A stretch of 64,000 nucleotides of DNA from Desulfovibrio piger (GCF_951793255.1 NZ_OX636706.1:124001-188000); one strand, 5' to 3'. Shown: positions 34,756-43,066, counted from the stretch's first letter. The notes: generated by a model from the sequence alone, not told the origin. Numbers and translations: made by a program.

Positions 34756-35646
34756 ATGATCAGCAGAGAATTCCTTGATTCCGTCCAATGCACGGAAGAC
34801 ATCGTCTACAAGACGAGCGGAGGGCACCGTCTGCTCCTGGACCTGTACGGCCCCGCCAGGCCCTCCGGTCTGCCGGGGCCTTTGCTCCTGCTGCTGCACG
34901 GGGGCGGATGGTTCAGGCAGAGCAAAAAAACGGAGATCGTCCCCCGTTTCCTCAATACGGTCGGGGCCGACCTTATCAACGGTCATGGCTGGCAGATCGC
35001 TGCCGTGGAGTACCGCATGCTGCGGGAACATGCCGTGTTCCCGGACCAGCTCACGGACTGCTGCGACGCCGCACGCTTTTTCATCAAACATGCGGACCAG
35101 TATCATGTCGATCCCCGGAACATCTTCGCGGCGGGCTCTTCTGCGGGCGGCTATGCGGCCATCATGATGGCCAGCGAGACAGAACGCTGGAAGGATGCGC
35201 CCAAGCTGGCCTCGCTGCATGTCGATCTTGCGGCCGCCGTATCGTTTTCCGGTGTCCTGGACACCGCCTGGATCGTGGAGTCCGGGGACCGCAAAGTCGA
35301 TGAGACCGGAGACGGCCGCATACGCTACTGCATGCAGTGCCTGCTTTCCCCCCAGCGCCTCCATGACAGGGAGCTCTGGAAAGAAAGCAGCCCCCGCAGC
35401 TATCTCCATGCCGGATCGGCCCCGGCCCTGCTCGTCTACGGTACGGCAGATTCCCTGGTCACGCCCGATCACGCTGCCGACTTTTTCCGCTACGCCAGAT
35501 CGCTGGGCCTGGACTGGGAAGAGCTGCCCGTCATCAACGGGGAACACAATTTTGCCCCTGCGACGGCCGAGACACCGACGAGCCCCGACAGGCTCACCAT
35601 CTATCGCACGGCACGGGACTTCCTGCTCAGGCATGTCCGCCGGTGA
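34756..35646 (+). CDS. Alpha/beta hydrolase (esterase-like)
   Basis: A 296-residue enzyme of the BD-FAE/hormone-sensitive-lipase-like group. The oxyanion-hole motif HGGGW is followed by the nucleophile elbow GSSAGG, then an acid residue in YGTADSLV and the histidine in GEHNF. GGAGG precedes the start at 34756. It should cleave an ester, lactone or thioester. It stands between the amidohydrolase and the reductase in one operon (62 and 16 bases apart), so its product or substrate is probably shared with them. Confidence 0.85.
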   Translation: MISREFLDSVQCTEDIVYKTSGGHRLLLDLYGPARPSGLPGPLLLLLHGGGWFRQSKKTEIVPRFLNTVGADLINGHGWQIAAVEYRMLREHAVFPDQLTDCCDAARFFIKHADQYHVDPRNIFAAGSSAGGYAAIMMASETERWKDAPKLASLHVDLAAAVSFSGVLDTAWIVESGDRKVDETGDGRIRYCMQCLLSPQRLHDRELWKESSPRSYLHAGSAPALLVYGTADSLVTPDHAADFFRYARSLGLDWEELPVINGEHNFAPATAETPTSPDRLTIYRTARDFLLRHVRR

Positions 35647-35662
35647 CAAAAGGGATACGACT

Positions 35663-36526
35663 ATGGCTGAAATCGCCTTCTTTGGACTGGGCACCATGGG
35701 CGTCCCCATGGCCATCAATCTGCTCAAGGCCGGGCATCATCTCCATGTCCTGCCCCATAACGGCCACATGGACGGCCCGCTGGCCGTCCAGGAATACGGA
35801 GCCTGCATCCATGAGACGCTGCAAGAGACCGTGGGGGATGCAGAGTTCGTCATCAGTGTCGTCCCTGACGATGCCGCCGTCAGAGATCTTTATCTGAATC
35901 AGGCCATGCTCGAGGCCATCAGGCCCGGGACCATCATCATCGAGATGACGTCCTGCTCGCCCGAGATCGTCCGTGAAGTGGCCCGCTTCTTTGCCGAAAA
36001 ACAGGTCCGACTTATCGACGCGCCCATCACGGGGGCCCTTCCCAAGGCCATCGACGGCACCCTGACCATCATGGGCGCGGGGGATCCCGCCGCCTTTGCC
36101 GCAGCTGAGGGCGTGTTCTCCGCCATCAGCGAGCGTGTCTTCCAGCTGGGAGAGATTGGCAACGGCAAGCTCATCAAGGCCATGACCAACCTGCTGGGAG
36201 CCATCAACCTTGCCGCTGTGGGAGAGTTCTACCGCTTTGCCCAGTCGGCCGGGCTCGACATGGAGACCCTGCAGCAGGTCGTGGCCGTCAGCGCCGGTGG
36301 GTCGACGCAATTCGAAAGGAACTTCAACAAAATGGTCGCAGACGACTACCGTCCGACCTTTGCTCTTGCCCTGCTTCGGAAAGATATGTCCATCGCTCTT
36401 GCCAGCGCCCAAAGCCAGGGGCTTTCCCTTCCCTTGTCGGAAGAAGCCTTTCGCCTTTTCAAGCTTGCGGCAGCATTCGATAAAGAAGACTGCAGCGCCA
36501 TTGCCAAAGTCCCTGCCGGAGCCTAA
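35663..36526 (+). CDS. 3-hydroxyisobutyrate dehydrogenase-like NAD(P) reductase
   Basis: A 287-residue beta-hydroxyacid dehydrogenase. The Rossmann motif GLGTMGVPM begins the protein, DAPITGALPKA is the substrate-binding block, and the catalytic lysine is in GNGKLIKAMTN. Relatives interconvert hydroxyacids and aldehydes, such as 3-hydroxyisobutyrate, tartronate semialdehyde or sulfolactaldehyde. It is the last gene of the operon before a terminator. In the island it could reduce an aldehyde made by an earlier step. Which aldehyde is unknown. Confidence 0.87.
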   Translation: MAEIAFFGLGTMGVPMAINLLKAGHHLHVLPHNGHMDGPLAVQEYGACIHETLQETVGDAEFVISVVPDDAAVRDLYLNQAMLEAIRPGTIIIEMTSCSPEIVREVARFFAEKQVRLIDAPITGALPKAIDGTLTIMGAGDPAAFAAAEGVFSAISERVFQLGEIGNGKLIKAMTNLLGAINLAAVGEFYRFAQSAGLDMETLQQVVAVSAGGSTQFERNFNKMVADDYRPTFALALLRKDMSIALASAQSQGLSLPLSEEAFRLFKLAAAFDKEDCSAIAKVPAGA

Positions 36527-36532
36527 GAGCCG

Positions 36533-36569
36533 GGGCAGCCTGCTGCAAAGCCGGCTGCCCTTTCTTTTT
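36533..36569 (+). terminator. Terminator at the end of the island
   Basis: Stem GGGCAGCC / GGCTGCCC followed by TTTCTTTTT, right after the reductase stop. Nothing else is seen up to the next hairpin at 36753. Confidence 0.85.
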
Positions 36570-36752
36570 GCCTGAAGGCGCAGCGTACTGACGCTGCATC
36601 CCTGCGGGACTTACCCCCAAACGCCTTCCGGCGGATACAGGCATCCCCCCGTCCTTCCCCCGCGGCAGCCGCCGGGCAGATGCGGCACTGTCCTGCCTGC
36701 CCCGATGCGGAGCAGGTCTGCTCCTGTGCCCTCAAACAGATCTTCGCAGCAG

Positions 36753-36792
36753 AAAAAACAAAAAGCGGCCAGCCTGTTACAGCTGACCGCTT
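36753..36792 (-). terminator. Terminator beyond the tRNA-Pro 3' end
   Basis: Stem AAGCGG-C-CAGC / GCTG-A-CCGCTT. Read leftward it is followed by TTTTTGTTTTTT. It would end the original tRNA-Pro transcript and is now separated from the tRNA 5' half by the prophage. Confidence 0.75.
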
Positions 36793-36803
36793 GTTTTTAT
36801 GTA

Positions 36804-36850
36804 TGGTCGGAGCGACTGGATTCGAACCAGCGACCCCCTGCTCCCAAAGC
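36804..36850 (-). repeat. Prophage attachment site: 3' part of tRNA-Pro (TGG)
   Basis: The minus strand carries the TTTGGGA anticodon loop, GCAGG stem, GGTTCGAATCC T arm, CGCTCCG acceptor strand and CCA of a tRNA-Pro. The 5' half is missing: to the right the anticodon stem no longer pairs and no CGGAGCG acceptor strand follows. This is what remains of the host tRNA after integration; the rebuilt tRNA should be at the other end of the prophage. The integrase begins 116 bases to the right. Confidence 0.85.
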
Positions 36851-36965
36851 TGGGCATCAGGCTACACGCGCTTGCATATACAGCGATGACGTTGCATATC
36901 TTGTTAGAAATATATCTATAATTATTTCCAGACTGCATACATACACATAGCTGAAGGGTCGCAAA

Positions 36966-38201
36966 ATGGTCGAAAAGGATGAAAATCGGTCGCAGGATGG
37001 TCGCAAAAGGCTGGCGCGCAGGTCCACCCGATATCAGGGCGTACAGGTCAGGGAGAGTCCAGAGCGCCGCCATCGAGGCAAGCCTGATCTCTGCTTTACG
37101 ATTGATTACCGCGATGCTCAAGGTAAAAGGATTCGACGCGATATCGGCTGGGCCAGTGAAGGGATCACGGCAGCCTTTGCGCACCAGGAACGCCTGCGGT
37201 TGATCTCCGAAGCCAAAGCTATCCGCAGAGGCGAAAGCTCTCCCCTCACCGTGCAGCAGGCCAGCCTTATACTGGACAGAGCCTGGGAAACGTATAGAGA
37301 CGACTGGATGAAAGCGAAGGGCAAACGATACGACTCCGACCAGTGGATGTATGACGCCCATGTCCGCCCCGTCTTTGGACGCTCCTTGCTGCAGGAAATC
37401 TCCCCATACGCCCTGGACAGATTCATGGCCAGCCTGACGGCTCAGGGCTTGTCTGCCCAGACCATCCGCCACTTGGTAGGCCTGATCCGCAGGATCATGC
37501 GCAGGATGGTTGCCTGGGGCCTGTATGACGGACCTCTGCCATTCGACGCTATCTCCATGCCGAGACTGGATAACAGACGAGAACGCTTCCTCCAGCCGGA
37601 GGAAGCACGTGCCCTTCTGGCGGAGCTGCACCGCCGCAGCCATCAAACCTGGCTGATGGCCCTGATCAGCTTGCAATGTGGATTGCGGTTCAGTGAGATC
37701 GCCGGTATCCGGCATATGGACATCAATCTCCAACAGGGACTCCTTTACATCGCCGAAAGCAAAAATGGACGTGCCCGCCATGCTTATCTCACTCCAGAGC
37801 TCATCGATGCACTGCGTGATCTGCCTGCCAGACCTGCCAATGCTCTGGTATTTCCGGCTCGGGATGGAAAAAAGATGACGAACGTCTCCGACAGTTTCTC
37901 ACGTGCCGTAGACTATCTCGGCCTCAATGACACCGGCGATACCTTTCGCGATGCGAACGGCATCGAGCATCCTGTAAAAATAACCGACAGACGCCAGCGC
38001 ATCGTTTTCCACAGTCTCAGACACACCTATGCCAGCTGGCTGGCTTGCTCAGGCGCAGGTCAGGCCATGATTGCGGAATTGCTCGGGCACAGTTCCCTTG
38101 AAATGAGCCGCCGCTACACCCATCTGATGGATGACGAAAAAAAATCCACGATGGAGCGCATCAGCAAGATTTTCAACCGCGCAGATGATGAGAAGCGGTA
38201 A
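36966..38201 (+). CDS. int: Prophage tyrosine integrase
   Basis: A 411-residue site-specific recombinase. The core-binding domain spans about residues 95-190. The catalytic domain has the first Arg in CGLRFSEIAG, HxxR in VFHSLRHTYASWL, the late His in LLGHSS and the tyrosine nucleophile in SRRYTHLMDD. It is next to the tRNA-Pro attachment site and should catalyse integration and excision. The N-terminal region is basic and arm-site-binding-like. Confidence 0.93.
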   Translation: MVEKDENRSQDGRKRLARRSTRYQGVQVRESPERRHRGKPDLCFTIDYRDAQGKRIRRDIGWASEGITAAFAHQERLRLISEAKAIRRGESSPLTVQQASLILDRAWETYRDDWMKAKGKRYDSDQWMYDAHVRPVFGRSLLQEISPYALDRFMASLTAQGLSAQTIRHLVGLIRRIMRRMVAWGLYDGPLPFDAISMPRLDNRRERFLQPEEARALLAELHRRSHQTWLMALISLQCGLRFSEIAGIRHMDINLQQGLLYIAESKNGRARHAYLTPELIDALRDLPARPANALVFPARDGKKMTNVSDSFSRAVDYLGLNDTGDTFRDANGIEHPVKITDRRQRIVFHSLRHTYASWLACSGAGQAMIAELLGHSSLEMSRRYTHLMDDEKKSTMERISKIFNRADDEKR

Positions 38202-38484
38202 CTGTCTGCCCAGCGGCCAGCCATGCATCCAGGGACTCCTTCAGGTAACGAACGGCCGTACCGGCAGGCTTGGAGTATCTCGGTCCGATCCCTTCCACAC
38301 GCCACTGGCGCAACGTGTTTTGGGCAAAACCGAGGTAGTCCGCAGCTTCTGCTTCTGTCATGACCGTTTTGGTGCTTGTTCCCTGGAGAGCTGCAGAAAC
38401 TGCTCGGTGGACGGTCGTGCTGACAAGTTTTTCCAGCTCATCAGGGGAGATCAGTACCAGTCTGGTTCCGGCTTCCTGCGACAT
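38173..38484 (-). CDS. Excisionase/AlpA-like HTH protein
   Basis: A 103-residue protein whose C-terminal half is a MerR/HTH_17-type domain (MTEAEAADYLGFAQNTLRQWRVEG). It overlaps the 3' end of the convergent integrase gene by 29 bases, a common place for excisionases or integrase regulators. Confidence 0.7.
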   Translation of the reverse strand: MSQEAGTRLVLISPDELEKLVSTTVHRAVSAALQGTSTKTVMTEAEAADYLGFAQNTLRQWRVEGIGPRYSKPAGTAVRYLKESLDAWLAAGQTVTASHHLRG

Positions 38485-38644
38485 TACGGAGCTCCTTGCT
38501 TATGGCACACGCTGGGCAGTAGTGCGTATCATCGCCCGCTACAATCCACCCCAAGCGGTACAGGTCACGTCTGCGTGGCCAGTGCCGGTGGCCACGCAGA
38601 CGCTTGCCGCACCCATTACATTGAATGACGGTGATACGGCTCAT
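38441..38644 (-). CDS. Small zinc-ribbon-like protein
   Basis: A 67-residue protein with two CxxC pairs (CNGC near the start and CPAC later), arranged like a zinc ribbon. It overlaps the next gene by 44 bases. Function unknown; small zinc proteins are common in phage early regions. Confidence 0.5.
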   Translation of the reverse strand: MSRITVIQCNGCGKRLRGHRHWPRRRDLYRLGWIVAGDDTHYCPACAISKELRNVAGSRNQTGTDLP

Positions 38645-38656
38645 GGGGGAATACTC

Positions 38657-39301
38657 CTAGAAGCCCTCCGGGGGAAAATCTTCCCAGCCACCGGAGGGAG
38701 GCTGATTCTGCGACTGGTATGCCTCGCGTCTTTCGGGGAGCTCATGGCCGATGAAGAACTGCCTGCGCATGATGGCGGCATAGCGGGGATGCCCCTGGCA
38801 GATCACACGCCGGACGTTGTTGCGATACCAGGTGCGTCCAGAGCGATCCCGCTGATAGTGGTCCTCATAAATCCCCAGCTCTGCAGCAAACAGCAGGCCA
38901 TCAAAATCTTTCCACGATTGGATTTGCCGTCTCTTCTCGGCTCCGGGAGACGTATCGGAAGGTGTGACGCGCCGGGCGGACTCCAGGATGGCCCGCAGCA
39001 GGCGTCCACCGATCCGGCAGGCTTTTTGCCAGTTCGGATCCTGGCTCACATCATTGGTCTGGCTGGAAGTGGGCAACGTGATGTTCTCCCACCAGGTCAC
39101 CCCCTCATACGGCCCGCACTGGACCTCCATCTGGCAAGCCAGGAAGAGCAGGCCTGAATTGCCCCCGACACCGATGTAGGGCGTGTCTGGACAATCAGGT
39201 GTCTTGGCTTCCGACAACGTGATTTTCACCAAAGCCATACTGCCGCCGGGGACAGGGCCAGCCATTCGCTGTTTTTCTTCCTGACCGAGATTGATCGTCA
39301 T
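38657..39301 (-). CDS. Phage early protein, possibly DUF669-like
   Basis: A 214-residue protein starting MTINLGQEEKQRM at 39301 with AAAGGAG upstream. The middle has a beta-rich segment (LFLACQMEVQCGPYEGVTWW) like early-region DUF669 proteins that accompany recombination genes. A C-terminal tail is charged. The family link is by pattern only. Confidence 0.5.
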   Translation of the reverse strand: MTINLGQEEKQRMAGPVPGGSMALVKITLSEAKTPDCPDTPYIGVGGNSGLLFLACQMEVQCGPYEGVTWWENITLPTSSQTNDVSQDPNWQKACRIGGRLLRAILESARRVTPSDTSPGAEKRRQIQSWKDFDGLLFAAELGIYEDHYQRDRSGRTWYRNNVRRVICQGHPRYAAIMRRQFFIGHELPERREAYQSQNQPPSGGWEDFPPEGF

Positions 39302-39312
39302 ATTTTTCTCCT

Positions 39313-39588
39313 TTAATGCGTGGTGGCATTGGCCGGCGCGGTATCTTCCTTTTGCATTTTGGCCGCCTGGGCCATCAACGCTGCGATGCCATTGGCCCCG
39401 TAGTTTATGATGTCCCCGGCCGGTACCCCGCCGGTCACTGAGGACAGGATGCGTGTCGCCCCACCGGGGTACCGGCCTATCATGACGCACAGGAAGGCAG
39501 AGCAGTCGCCATCCAGCAATGAATCCAGATCAGAAGCTATGCTCGCCTTGATCTGCGCTTTTTTTTCTGAATCGATCTTTTCCGACAT
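39313..39588 (-). CDS. Hypothetical phage protein
   Basis: A 91-residue protein with an acidic/basic N-terminus and a small-residue C-terminus (VTGGVPAGDIINYGANGIAALM). It sits 11 bases upstream of the DUF669-like gene in the leftward early operon. No family recognised. Confidence 0.5.
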   Translation of the reverse strand: MSEKIDSEKKAQIKASIASDLDSLLDGDCSAFLCVMIGRYPGGATRILSSVTGGVPAGDIINYGANGIAALMAQAAKMQKEDTAPANATTH

Positions 39589-39597
39589 ACCGACCTC

Positions 39598-40122
39598 TTA
39601 TCGTGAAATGTCCAGATAGATTTCCGTCCCGAGCTCATCGCAGCCAGGGAATTCGGCCATCATCGCTGTAACCAGGGTATCCGTTGTCTGACAGACGTAG
39701 CGCCAGGCTGCCGTGCGAGCATAAAGCGGGCAGGTGGCTCTGGCCCCGTCCATCAGGGCCAAAGCCGCGGTCAGCAGAGCTCCTGCATGGAAAGCCCGAC
39801 GCTCCGGAGACAGGCCGGCCGTTTTTTTGAGGTAGGGGCGAAGACGCCCCTCCATCTTCTGCAGGGCATACTCGACCTCGCGCCGCCGCGTGATGGCATG
39901 GCGGGCGAATGCCGTGGCCACGACGGCCAGCCATTTGCAGATCTTGGTGTATTGCTCCGGAGCGGCATGTTCCCAGACAGGTTTCCAGACACGCAGGACG
40001 TGGAACAGCACCGAGATGGCCACTTTGCACTTCTGGGCCTGGCGCAGTTCCGGCAGGTCTGGGATCATATCCGCTACGGCCCGCAATTTGGCCCGCTCTT
40101 CAGGAGAAAGCCTGGCCATCAC
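39598..40122 (-). CDS. Hypothetical phage protein
   Basis: A 174-residue, mostly helical protein (MMARLSPEERAKLRAVADMI). It overlaps the start of its neighbour's stop by 4 bases, so it belongs to the same operon. Tryptophan-rich helices (VLRVWKPVWEHAAPEQYTKI) are notable; no function recognised. Confidence 0.5.
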   Translation of the reverse strand: MMARLSPEERAKLRAVADMIPDLPELRQAQKCKVAISVLFHVLRVWKPVWEHAAPEQYTKICKWLAVVATAFARHAITRRREVEYALQKMEGRLRPYLKKTAGLSPERRAFHAGALLTAALALMDGARATCPLYARTAAWRYVCQTTDTLVTAMMAEFPGCDELGTEIYLDISR

Positions 40123-40406
40123 TGCACCTGCGCCAGCAGGCTTTCCAGCCTGGCCACTTTAGCCCTTGCCTGACTGGTGACATCCTCTGCCACGCCCTGG
40201 CAGGCGCAGACCTGTTCCGCCACCACCAGCACATCGGCCAGCTCCTCCATGACCTCCTGCCATGCGCCGCAGCGGCCGCGTCTGAAATGGGAGATGGCCA
40301 CACCGAGCTCACCGGCCTCTTCCTGCAGGAGGAGCAGACGATCTTCGAGCCCGAAGGTCTCGAGGGACCGCGCAGCCAGCTCCGGGGGGACGAATTGCTG
40401 TCTCAT
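40119..40406 (-). CDS. MazG-like nucleotide pyrophosphohydrolase
   Basis: A 95-residue all-helical protein with the MazG-type acidic motif LLLQEEAGELGVAISHF and EVMEELADVLVVAEQV, which bind magnesium and cut nucleoside triphosphates. Phage versions may lower alarmone or nucleotide pools. Confidence 0.75.
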   Translation of the reverse strand: MRQQFVPPELAARSLETFGLEDRLLLLQEEAGELGVAISHFRRGRCGAWQEVMEELADVLVVAEQVCACQGVAEDVTSQARAKVARLESLLAQVQ

Positions 40407-40414
40407 GGAGCCTC

Positions 40415-40687
40415 CTAATGCGCTTTGCGACGACCCCCCAGATAGGGGAACGTGCGCAGACGGTCGAGGATGTCTTGCAGAGCCTCCTGCCCGGCCTCCT
40501 GCACGGTGCCGTCACTCATGCATCCAGACATGTAAGTGACCTTCTGATGCTTGCCGTCATCGCGCAGCGTGACGATCAGACCAAAAACGCCGCAGGTCCT
40601 GTCATCGGCAAACTGGCTGTCCAGGAATTTCACAACACCTGCGCGGATCTCGGCTTTTCTGTCGTCAGAAAAATATCGGTGCGACAT
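40415..40687 (-). CDS. Hypothetical phage protein
   Basis: About 90 residues from MSHRYFSDDRKAEIRAG. Contains a short beta-rich middle (FGLIVTLRDDGKHQKVTYM). No family recognised; it continues the leftward early operon, with its start touching the upstream stop. Confidence 0.45.
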   Translation of the reverse strand: MSHRYFSDDRKAEIRAGVVKFLDSQFADDRTCGVFGLIVTLRDDGKHQKVTYMSGCMSDGTVQEAGQEALQDILDRLRTFPYLGGRRKAH

Positions 40688-40893
40688 CACCACTCCTTCT
40701 TTCTCTGCTCCCAGAGGGCGTTGATCTTATGCAGGTGGATGAGATGGGCAGACAGGGTAGGCGGCAGATGCTCGATCTCCGCCTCAAGCTGTTTCAGCCT
40801 GCGGATATAGCGCCTGTGCCGGTACAGGAAGAAAAGCTGCCTGGCTGCCCAAAGCAACAATACCGCCCCGGTGATTATCATGACGTCTATCAT
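40687..40893 (-). CDS. Small membrane protein
   Basis: A 68-residue protein starting MIDVMIITGAVLLLWAARQL at 40893, one membrane helix then a basic amphipathic region. Overlaps both neighbours slightly. Function unknown. Confidence 0.45.
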   Translation of the reverse strand: MIDVMIITGAVLLLWAARQLFFLYRHRRYIRRLKQLEAEIEHLPPTLSAHLIHLHKINALWEQRKKEW

Positions 40894-41057
40894 ATGGCGG
40901 GTACCTCCTCCTTTCTCTCTTCCCTGGGGCTCATCATCAGACGCAGCCAGGCGATCAGGTCCTGATGGGTGCAACGGATGCGCCGCGCCTCACCTCCGAG
41001 ACGGACGAGGTAGGTGTTGACAGCCCGAGGGGCTCTGGCATAGGGTCGTTCCATCAT
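40890..41057 (-). CDS. Small hypothetical phage protein
   Basis: A 55-residue basic protein (MMERPYARAPRAV), with a possible DNA-binding helix pair (IRCTHQDLIAWLRLMM). It overlaps the CII-like gene by 68 bases; the call rests on position and coupling. Confidence 0.35.
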   Translation of the reverse strand: MMERPYARAPRAVNTYLVRLGGEARRIRCTHQDLIAWLRLMMSPREERKEEVPAI

Positions 41058-41580
41058 CGCGTAACTCCTTTGGGAGTTGGGGCCTTCGATCCGCTGCATC
41101 GGATCGGAGGCCTTTATTTTTGGCCCCCTGTTCCGCCGCGTCCTCCACGACGCGCAGCAGGGCCAGGATAGCTGTTTGGGCCTCATAGCCGCAGCGCACG
41201 ATCTCGCGCCGCTCATCTTCATCTATAGTGCCATCCTCAAGGGCTCCGGCGACCCGCTGCATCAGGTCGCCGAATTTCTTGACGGATGCCATGCACTGCC
41301 GTTGGACCGTATGCCCGGGATGCATCACATCGGGCATCAGGACAAAAAATCCTCCCATCGCCTCCGCCAGCAGGTGCAGCGGCGCATGGCTGTCTGTGAT
41401 CTCCATCAACGGCAGCAGCAGATCCGCATCCAGTTTGTGATTGCTGCGCCGCCCAAGCTGCGCCATGAGCGTCCCGTATTCCAGGCCCAGGATGTGGGCC
41501 ACCGCCTTTGGGGGGACGCCGTTGCGCGCCTCCTTGACCACCCGCTGCATCAGGGCGGTCACGCTTGGATAGTCGCTCAT
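40990..41580 (-). CDS. CII-like phage regulatory protein (CP76 type)
   Basis: A 196-residue protein. Residues 1-70 (VPPKAVAHILGLEYGTLMAQLGRR, then LLPLMEITDSHAPLHLLAEAMGG) match the helix-turn-helix layout of CII-like CP76 regulators. The C-terminal half is helical. It follows the Cro-like gene with a 4-base overlap, so it is early in the lytic transcript. Confidence 0.7.
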   Translation of the reverse strand: MSDYPSVTALMQRVVKEARNGVPPKAVAHILGLEYGTLMAQLGRRSNHKLDADLLLPLMEITDSHAPLHLLAEAMGGFFVLMPDVMHPGHTVQRQCMASVKKFGDLMQRVAGALEDGTIDEDERREIVRCGYEAQTAILALLRVVEDAAEQGAKNKGLRSDAADRRPQLPKELRDDGTTLCQSPSGCQHLPRPSRR

Positions 41581-41867
41581 GATGCTACATTTTCCGCCAG
41601 AATGGCGTGACTCGCTCTTTCTGCGCCGTTAGGTTGGTCACAGGGAAAAATGGCCTTCCTGACCTTTTTCTCCGTCACGGGGGGCAAAAGGTCCTCCGGA
41701 ACTCCCAGGGCCAGCAAGGCGGCATGGCGTTCCCTGGGGATGGATTCCCGGTTCAGCAGATGGAAAGCCCCGGAAACAGAGACACCCAGGCGCTTGGCGA
41801 AATCGCTGTAGGTCAGATTCCATTCGTGCATCCAGCGCCGGAGCATTTCTTTCCTGGACATTGCCAT
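41577..41867 (-). CDS. Cro-like helix-turn-helix protein
   Basis: A 96-residue protein with a compact HTH (WNLTYSDFAKRLGVSVSGAFHLLNR), GGAGG eight bases before the start. It is divergent from the CI-like repressor, the usual place of a Cro-type switch protein. Confidence 0.7.
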   Translation of the reverse strand: MAMSRKEMLRRWMHEWNLTYSDFAKRLGVSVSGAFHLLNRESIPRERHAALLALGVPEDLLPPVTEKKVRKAIFPCDQPNGAERASHAILAENVAS

Positions 41868-41998
41868 TGAAAAATCCTCCTGCTAAAGACAATGAAAAAT
41901 AATTTGGGAAGTCGTTTGTAAAATCGTTCTGGAAAAAGTGTTATCGAGTTTTGGGATAGCAGTCAATCCCATTTCTCGTTTTTATAAGCGAGGAAAGC
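41868..41998. promoter_or_regulatory. Lysis/lysogeny switch operator region
   Basis: An AT-richer 131-base gap between divergent repressor and Cro-like genes. It contains repeated TCGTT words (AAGTCGTTTGTAAAATCGTT, then TTCTCGTTTTTA), likely operator half-sites, and must carry both early promoters. Confidence 0.5.
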
Positions 41999-42562
41999 AT
42001 GGAACTCTACGAGCGCGTCAAAAAATGCGCCGCCCTCATGCATCTTTCAGAAACGGCCTTCGCCCGGGCCATCGGCCTGAAACAAAGCACCTGGGCCGGA
42101 TATCTCAATGCAGAAAGGCAGCACAAGCTGTGGCCGCTGCTGCCTGCCATCCTGAAGGAATTTCCGCGTATTTCGCGTCAATGGCTCTATTTTGAGGAGG
42201 GGCCGGCCGTCATCGGCTTGGGAACGCCTGCGGACCAGCCTGTGCCGCCCGCCAGGGTCATCGAGGCAGCGGAACAGATGGTCCGGGACTGCGACGGCAG
42301 CTGGGCGACGCTCCTGGAACACATCACGGGCATGGCCAGGCAGGAACTGGCCGCCAGCCGGGAGGAGCCGGCAAACGAGGAACTCGTCCAGCGCTTGCTG
42401 GTCCTGCAAGAAGAAAACCGGCGTTTACAGCAGGAGCTGCACCAGGCCAAGGACAAGATCATCGCCCTGCTGGAACAGCAGGCCGCCGCGCAAGCGGAAA
42501 AAGAAGCCCCGGCTGCATCCATGCCGGGGACTGCCCGTGGTTCCAGGCCGAATATGATCTGA
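41999..42562 (+). CDS. CI-like phage repressor with coiled-coil C-terminus
   Basis: A 187-residue protein. The N-terminus is a helix-turn-helix (MHLSETAFARAIGLKQSTWAGYL). The C-terminus is a long coiled coil (LVLQEENRRLQQELHQAKDKI) rather than a LexA-like peptidase. So it probably does not self-cleave, and induction would come from an antirepressor, which the phage does encode. GAGG precedes the start. Confidence 0.75.
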   Translation: MELYERVKKCAALMHLSETAFARAIGLKQSTWAGYLNAERQHKLWPLLPAILKEFPRISRQWLYFEEGPAVIGLGTPADQPVPPARVIEAAEQMVRDCDGSWATLLEHITGMARQELAASREEPANEELVQRLLVLQEENRRLQQELHQAKDKIIALLEQQAAAQAEKEAPAASMPGTARGSRPNMI

Positions 42563-42641
42563 TGGTGATGCAGTAGATGTTATAATATTTATTCAATAAT
42601 ATATATGTGATAAAGAAACCTAATAAAAGGAAGATGGCACC

Positions 42642-42998
42642 ATGAAATACCTTTATACTTTTTGTCGTGCAGGCGGGCAGCCCAGTCCCTTTTCCTATGA
42701 ACGAAAAGCGGGAGGGGTCATTATTCAGCAACAAGATGGAACGGTTAGAAAGATTTCGCATAAGGAATGGAAAAAAATTGTCGCCGAAATTGATGGAATT
42801 GGCGTCTGTACTATAACAGGTGCTGAACCTACAAATAAAAGTTTGTCTGATGCTATTAGAGAAGCTTTACCTGATGTTACGTTAAATGGTTCCGAATTAG
42901 CATGTATAGTCAAAATATTAGAGCATGAAGGAACGCTAGAACTGTATCATGGTGCTGCAGGCCAAGGCGTTGGAATTGCAATCCACTTTAGGGGATAA
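42642..42998 (+). CDS. AT-rich accessory gene of unknown function
   Basis: A 118-residue protein whose codons are far richer in A/T than the phage around it. It sits on the lysogenic side after the repressor and before a terminator, a typical moron location. No domain recognised; a glycine-rich C-terminus (HGAAGQGVGIAIHF) is the only feature. Confidence 0.6.
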   Translation: MKYLYTFCRAGGQPSPFSYERKAGGVIIQQQDGTVRKISHKEWKKIVAEIDGIGVCTITGAEPTNKSLSDAIREALPDVTLNGSELACIVKILEHEGTLELYHGAAGQGVGIAIHFRG

Positions 42999-43021
42999 CC
43001 GTCCCTAACAGCAATTTCTTA

Positions 43022-43064
43022 AATAAAAGAGCCCCCTTCCTGTATGTCAGGGAGGGGGCTCTTG
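43022..43064 (-). terminator. Terminator of the antirepressor operon
   Basis: Long stem AGAGCCCCCT-CCTG / CAGG-AGGGGGCTCT. Read leftward it ends in CTTTTATTT. It separates the leftward operon from the rightward accessory gene and may work in both directions. Confidence 0.85.
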
Positions 43065-43066
43065 CA

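Noticed and set aside
17756..36526. Bacterial microcompartment locus for the glycyl radical enzyme
   Set aside because: No shell proteins, acyl dehydrogenase or phosphotransacylase, and the GRE lacks an encapsulation extension.
36804..36890. Intact tRNA-Pro gene
   Set aside because: The 5' half does not pair: no acceptor 5' strand and a mismatched anticodon stem.
41868..41998. Replication origin iterons in the phage switch region
   Set aside because: The repeated TCGTT words are short and irregular; an operator is the better reading.
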